This document shows, in pieces, positions 58,973-64,000 of a DNA stretch of 64,000 nt. The stretch lies in the NCBI GenBank assembly GCA_028564675.1, contig JAOVVO010000274.1, forward strand, positions 1-64,000, read 5' to 3'. Position numbers and translations under genes: made by a program. Numbering within the stretch: position 1 is the stretch's first letter; every line of letters starts with the position of its first letter. The notes below the pieces were generated by a model. That model ran no database searches and was not told the DNA's origin. It saw only the letters and a program-made list of their open reading frames with translations. The stretch comes from Onchocerca lupi (Eukaryota > Nematoda > Chromadorea > Rhabditida > Onchocercidae).

Positions 58973-60198
58973 AATCAATTGTTGTCAGCTAAGTGCTCCA
59001 TATATTTTGAGCCAAGAGCAAGCAGATAGTCATTCATTATTGTTCAGGCTTTCACGTCCATACTTATTACGATTGCCATCTTTCATCAGCAAGAATACAT
59101 GAAGATTGAGACATTGTCACATTAAGCATAGTAGAATATCCTCCTGATTTCCTTCGGATACTGCATCTAGCTTTGAACTTCTCATCCTCTCTGTTGGGCT
59201 CATTTCTTCATCGCCTCTAATGCAGGGCCTATCCTTTGCTGTAATGTTCTGTCGCACGCAGTTCCTCAACACGAACTGTTTGCAACATGCTCATAGCATC
59301 ACATCGATGAAACACCAACTCTTGCAGACAACTTTATTTAAACACAGCCTTTCTTGGAAGTCCAAATGATACTTCATATGTGCTGATCCCACCAGGAGTC
59401 TTTTGACCGAAGAATTTTACAGTTCCACGTCTAAGTTGGGATTATTAGCTAAATTTTAAGAAGTGAATGAGAAGGAGTTGGTTAATGCATACAGTTTCGA
59501 ATATATATGACAAATGAGTTAGTTAATGAGTATAGCTTCAAATGTGTGACATTAATTGTGAAGAAAATCTGATAGCAGAAGAGTATTATCATGTCTGCAA
59601 GATATGGAGGTTTGATTAACTTATACAAGTCTGAAACTTGGTTTAACAGAGACGAAATGCTTATGGATATTTTATTTTTTATAACTACAAAAGGACATAA
59701 TAAAGTTCTACAAAGGCCCCAAGTGTTTATTGACTGCTGTTGGAAAATTCTCTAGTTAAGAACGAAGAATTTAAATTTAAAATTATTCCTGCTGATAATC
59801 GAGTGAACTAATGAAACAAGTTATAACTAAATGTCGAGCACAAAAAATAAACTTGTGTAAAAAGAATCACCAAATCACAAAGGTAAATTTATTCAGTGAA
59901 CAAAATGGTAATCCAAGGACGACTGTCGTAGACATCAGATGCATTTCCTTTCATGCATGTGTCACTATAAATTAGATGTCATATTGTCTGATTCATTATA
60001 AATTTAATTTCCAACTTTGACAGAAGTTTTCGCTGGAAGCACATCTCGAAAGGGGGCATATGCAATTCCAAGCAGTTTTAGCAAATTGAATAAGTGAAGT
60101 TGCCATAATAAAACTATCAAATCAAACACGCTCTTACACACCATTCAAATTTTATATTGAATAAGTTATATTTACTTTAATTTCGTTCTGCATTTGAA
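58973..60198. other. Intergenic stretch with a diverged tandem repeat
   Basis: No gene is recognised. Near 59472-59555 two diverged copies of a 42-base unit follow each other (GAGTTGGTTAATGCATACAG and GAGTTAGTTAATGAGTATAG). Confidence 0.45.
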
Positions 60199-60529
60199 AT
60201 GGATTTCTCAAATAATCAAAAATATGACTTAGAAGAAATGAGTAGAAATGGAAAACCAAATTTCTGTTCGCATCTTTTTAACTTTTGCACAAATCTATTG
60301 TCTTTGAATGAGTCAACAGATTTATTGAAAGAAATATGCGAAAGCGTCGAAATTACAAAGCACCACTTCGACAATCCATTTTTCTATTGACAGTAAAAAT
60401 AACTTAAATACAACTATTCTAGATAGAGATATATTTTTATTTTAAAGGAGTTATTTTATGGGTCCAGATGATGCTCATGCTGATGCTCTTTCATCCGCTA
60501 CTTTAATTCCTAGTAAAATGAAGTTGTAA
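60199..60529 (+). CDS. Possible small gene, unidentified
   Basis: An ATG at 60199 opens 63 coding-like codons (MDFSNNQKYDLEEMSRNGKP, ending HHFDNPFFY) before TGA at 60388-60390. A second segment after TTTTAAAG at about 60441-60448 reads SYFMGPDDAHADALSSATLI and ends PSKMKL at a TAA (60527-60529). They look like two exons of a small protein, but I could not find a donor that joins them in frame without including the first TGA. If the segments are independent, the first is a 63-residue ORF. No family is recognised. Confidence 0.3.
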
Positions 60530-60843
60530 TTTGAATGATTGGTTTTTCTCATCAATATTCATCTATGGAACTCACTATCAACCTCATCTTTCATAGGAAA
60601 AACTCTATTCCATAATGCCACGTTATTTTCTCTCATTGATAAAGTACTTTAAAGCATCATGTGCCGTTCAATTCACACACTTGCATATCGCGTAACATTT
60701 TGTGTTCGTAATTTAGCAACAGATATCTCTATTATTTCTAAAATCCATTCACGTGATCAACAGATCACATGAGTTTCCGCTAGCCGAACAAAGAGGGTAT
60801 TTATGAAACTTCCGAACTTTCAGAAAGAAGCGAATATGAAATT

Positions 60844-60875
60844 AAAGGGAAGAATACTTGATTATTCTTCCCTTT
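60844..60875. repeat. Perfect 13-bp hairpin beside a repeat copy
   Basis: AAAGGGAAGAATA and TATTCTTCCCTTT are separated by CTTGAT. The right arm is the start of the three-copy dispersed repeat (60860-60905), so the hairpin may mark its terminus. Confidence 0.75.
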
Positions 60876-60905
60876 GTCGCTCGTAGAGAAGAATACTGCT
60901 CAGCT
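60860..60905 (+). repeat. Dispersed repeat, copy 3
   Basis: It matches 21721-21780 and the minus strand of 117-178, sharing TTATTCTT-CCTTTGTCGCT and TAGAGAAGAATACTG. Confidence 0.65.
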
Positions 60906-61540
60906 GAATTAGCGGTCTGAACTCCAAAATTTTGCTTTTGTTGCGACGTGCAAGAACTCCGAACTTCGGGAATAACTATTCACCACATGCAGTGATATGG
61001 ACGAAAAGGTACGGGCCAGCTGAAGAGATAGGTGCGTGGAATTGGCAATCTCCACATTCCACATGCTTGTGTCAACTCGCATGTTTAACCAGTGGACGAC
61101 ATTATCCACCTGTCCATTATTTGAAATTAATCTACGCGCCAACTCTTCTGCCCACATCTGAATTACTGTAGTTACAGTGCAGCACTATATTCAAGGAACA
61201 GTAAGGGACAACAAGTAGTGTGAGGAGAAATCTTTTGGCGAGAAGACAGTAAAAACTAATACGGTACGATTGATCCAATTATAAATGGATCAACGGAACC
61301 GCTGCTAAATCTTTCATGTCTCCTCGAGAGATGCGGTATTGTTGCTGTATAGAAATAATCTTTTCATTTACTACTTGCAGAGGAAGAGAAATGGAGAAAA
61401 ATGGCTGTACTTTTTGAATACTTAACAAAAACTTCAGTTTTATTCAATTTGATTCTTATAAGAAGTGAGTGAATTTCCGAGAAATTTGACTTCTTTTTCA
61501 GGTCGGCGTTTGATTCTGATATCTGGTGTACATAACTATA

Positions 61541-61561
61541 ATGAACGAAAGAATAAGCTAA
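61541..61561 (+). promoter_or_regulatory. Short upstream ORF before the adaptor gene
   Basis: ATG at 61541 opens six codons and stops at TAA (61559-61561), 17 bases before the presumed start codon at 61579. A TTTTTCAG acceptor ends at 61501, so the uORF would be in a trans-spliced 5' leader and could dampen translation. Confidence 0.35.
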
Positions 61562-61578
61562 CGAGAGAGAAGAGAGCA

Positions 61579-64000
61579 ATGAATGAGGTAGAAATGGGAA
61601 AGAATTCATCGTCACACATTCTGATCGAGGGAACACTTGAAAAATTAAAAAGACGAGAATTCCCGTGGATTTTTTCTGGCAAGAAATTTTCTGTAAGATG
61701 AACGAATTTATCTGCATAATGTGCTACAAATTCATGATTTATTAGAAGACTATGATTACTCTATCCCCACAGGAATCATTTTGTCATCTGATGAGGGCAG
61801 TACTTTGTTATTATTGTGGAGCATTTCCATACTTTTATTTAGAAATTGATTTTTGTGTAACCAATCAAAATTCAAATTATTCTTTGGTCTCTTGCATAGG
61901 ATATATATAGCGGAGTATTTAGTTATCGCTCTATACACATGTATGGTAGTCAAATCTAAGGTAATTATGGTAGTTAAAAAATCAGTCTCGTATTGTTGCC
62001 GTATAAAATTTTCATTTTCTTTTAGACAACATGGGTGCTTCGCTATTATGTTCTCCGACATTCAAACATTCCTGGTTCAGAAGCATTTCTATTAGAACAA
62101 CATGAAGATTGCATGCCTTTCTCAAAAGTTCGTAAGACTTTGAATTTACGGCGTGTTTTGCAGGTATGACATATTTTTTCTCTTTTTACCTAGATTTTTA
62201 GCTGAAAAAAATTATCTTTTCATTTACTGCGGTGATTTTCATCTCCAAATAAAAGTTTGCATTGTCCATTTATTTATTGCTTTTGGACTGAGTGTAGATT
62301 GGTATAATAAAGGTGTGGTAATATATTTTATTGCTAAAAGAGTTATACTTGAATGTTTTATTTTCACATCCAGCTTTGGAAGTTAAGATGAAAAGAAAAA
62401 ATTTTGCAAGATTAAAATTTGATTCAGTTAGTCGTTAAAGCATATTTTAAACCTCTATATAACAAAATATACATATAGCAGTCGATATATTGGGAATTAG
62501 TTAAATAAAAAAATTGGATGGTTAACTGTCTTTTTTCCGTGTTTTTCAGTGCTTTAAGTATTTATATGGTGATTAGTTATATTATCCATAAATAGTTTTA
62601 GGTTAATACAAATATTTCTTTGAAAATTGGTAAACAGAACTGGATTCTTGCTATTCATTACAAAGCAAAGCGTGGTGGAGGTTTGAAGATTCTATATTTG
62701 GCTGCTCACAATGAAATAGTGAGTTGGTGTTCCTTTACTTTTTTATTTATTTTTTTATTATGCTTGAAGAATATTATGTTATATATCTCATTCCAAAGTC
62801 ATATTGCTTAAAGAAATACAATTTTCTTGTTTTGTAATGTTCAGCTCCAACATAATTTAGGAGATGAATATGTGGATAATGAAATTATGCTATGCTCGTA
62901 AACTCCAAAAACAAGACGGCATGGATTGTCAGTTAGTTTCAGGTATTATTAAATTTCTTTTACTTTTACGAAAAGATTATCTTTTGTCTTCTCTTCCGTC
63001 AATTGTTACATTGTTGACTTTTGTCTAACTTAGTTCAATTATGACTTTGATTTTTCATGCAATTGAGTCTGTTTTTTGCATACAAAATAAAGACTATTAA
63101 GTAATGAGAAAAATATAGCATTAAAGTAAGTTTATGGAGAGATCCAATTTTATTTTCAATAAGAATTACTTTTTGTTCGAAAAATTCCAGAAATTATTGA
63201 GTAAAAGAGCTTTCTACAGGCACAAGGTAACTGAGATAATTTGGAAGAATTCTAATGGATTCAAGTGTAATCTGGAATATGAAAATTTAGAATTTATCGT
63301 TTTTTTTATAGATGTGCAGTTTTTAGTGCCTCGAGAAACCGTTGTGGATGAAAGTGGAAACGAATTTTCATTTGTTGCAAGTTGCCTGAATAATCGTAGC
63401 TTTACTAATACTTCTTTAGTACGTTTTTGATGTTTTAATAAAGACATCCATTCATTTTTATTAGAAATAATTCTTAAATGATTCGAAAGTTATAAAATGA
63501 ATGCAATATAGATTGTCTTAGAGTAGTCTATTCAAAGGATAGTCGATTCTTGCCATTGCTAAAATCGCCATATTCATATTGCTGCATAAAAAATATTAAG
63601 TTTTTTTCACATTATATTTTGTTTCTATTTATTTTGTTTTCCATATTTCGCTTTCCCGATGAATTTAAAAATTTTTGTTTTGGGTTGCGTTTTTAACCTG
63701 ATAATATTATGCCTATTTAAATTTATCAGGTAAAGTCACCGACATCGTCAAATAACACTAATAATGCCAATTATGTAAATCCGGTGACCACTCATTCTTA
63801 TATTCATTTAAAAGACTGTTCTTCAACTCATTCACTGGGTAAGTACCTTGCGATTTCATTTAAGTTCTTTACTTGTTGCCAACGAAATATTAAGGATTTC
63901 TTTGATTATTAAAGAAAAAAGTTTTGTCTCAAAATGTTGGAATGATTTTTTTTTGCAGGAAGCAGCTCATCATCTTTATGCTCAAGCATCACGAGTTCAT
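61579..64000 (+). CDS. soc-1: PH-domain docking adaptor, GAB/SOC-1-like (5' part)
   Basis: Seven exons are visible and phases close throughout: 61579-61692, 62026-62163, 62602-62718, 62861-62942, 63312-63418, 63730-63838 and 63959 to beyond the window. Residues from about 12 to 150 form a PH domain: ILIEGTLEKLKRREFPWIFS, TTWVLRYYVLR (the W-x-RYYVLR strand), LNLRRVLQVNTNISLK, LKILYLAAHNEI, then EMNMWIMKLC as the C-terminal helix, very close to the EEMNKWVR helix of GAB proteins. The tail that follows is Ser/Thr/Asn-rich and contains YVNP, a Y-x-N motif of the kind bound by the GRB2 SH2 domain. GAB/DOS/SOC-1 proteins dock SHP2 and GRB2 downstream of receptor tyrosine kinases; the C. elegans member is SOC-1. 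The catalytic-partner sites lie beyond the window, so other PH adaptors (DOK, IRS) are not fully excluded. Confidence 0.7.

Noticed and set aside
58781..58978. 65-codon minus-strand ORF starting MIFLSLSLSI
   Set aside because: Its start is the (GA)n microsatellite read in antisense, and no domain follows.
1..64000. tRNA, rRNA or Wolbachia-like bacterial insertions
   Set aside because: I scanned for tRNA B-box patterns, rRNA-like GC-rich blocks and long uninterrupted bacterial-type ORFs and found none I could support. A dedicated tRNA and similarity search would be decisive.

Overview
This window is eukaryotic nuclear DNA, most likely from a parasitic spirurid or filarial nematode. It is AT-rich, nearly every gene is broken by many introns with TTTCAG/TTTTAG acceptors, and several start codons lie 0-34 bases after an AG acceptor that has no coding exon upstream, as expected of spliced-leader trans-splicing. 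The species is inferred from style and gene content, not from a diagnostic sequence.

Layout, left to right. (1) 1-5.6 kb: no recognised gene, but three coding-like exons of an unidentified minus-strand gene and a 0.73 kb direct duplication. (2) 5.7-10.7 kb (+): a lysosomal glycosidase of family GH27 with alpha-N-acetylgalactosaminidase-type specificity residues (gana-1-like). (3) 10.7-14.7 kb: no intact gene, with at least one pseudogene-like exon. (4) 14.7-20.9 kb (+): three head-to-tail genes with short gaps, MEA1-like, QTRT2-like (queuine tRNA-ribosyltransferase accessory subunit) and COA8/APOPT1-like (cytochrome c oxidase assembly); this looks like a nematode operon. (5) 21-22.1 kb: dispersed repeats. 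(6) 22.5-28.0 kb (-): a secreted cysteine-rich protein with antistasin-like and divergent Kunitz-like parts, incomplete at its 5' end; its large intron holds a fold-back repeat. (7) 30.9-38.0 kb (-): a USP8/UBPY-type deubiquitinase (dimerisation-like N terminus, rhodanese, USP domain). (8) 39.6-41.7 kb (+): eIF4E (ife-3-like), divergent from USP8. (9) 42.9-55.5 kb (-): phospholipase C-beta (egl-8-like), convergent with eIF4E. (10) 55.5-61.5 kb: long intergenic stretch with short ORFs and repeat copies. (11) 61.6 kb to the right edge (+): the 5' part of a GAB/SOC-1-type PH-domain adaptor, cut by the window end.

The genes are mostly conserved housekeeping and signalling genes. PLC-beta, a GAB-like adaptor and USP8 (endosomal sorting of receptors) all bear on receptor signalling but are separate transcription units. 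In C. elegans, ife-3 (B0348.6) and egl-8 (B0348.4) are neighbours on chromosome V, where gana-1 also lies, so part of this order appears ancient. I saw no rRNA, tRNA, CRISPR, viral or bacterial segment, and no strong case for a new molecular system. The most unusual items are the near-palindromic duplication carrying an ORF inside a PLC-beta intron, the fold-back/direct repeat at 24.4-24.8 kb, the antistasin/Kunitz protein and the candidate operon. Exon ends were assigned by eye from reading frame and splice consensus; junctions I could not close are flagged.
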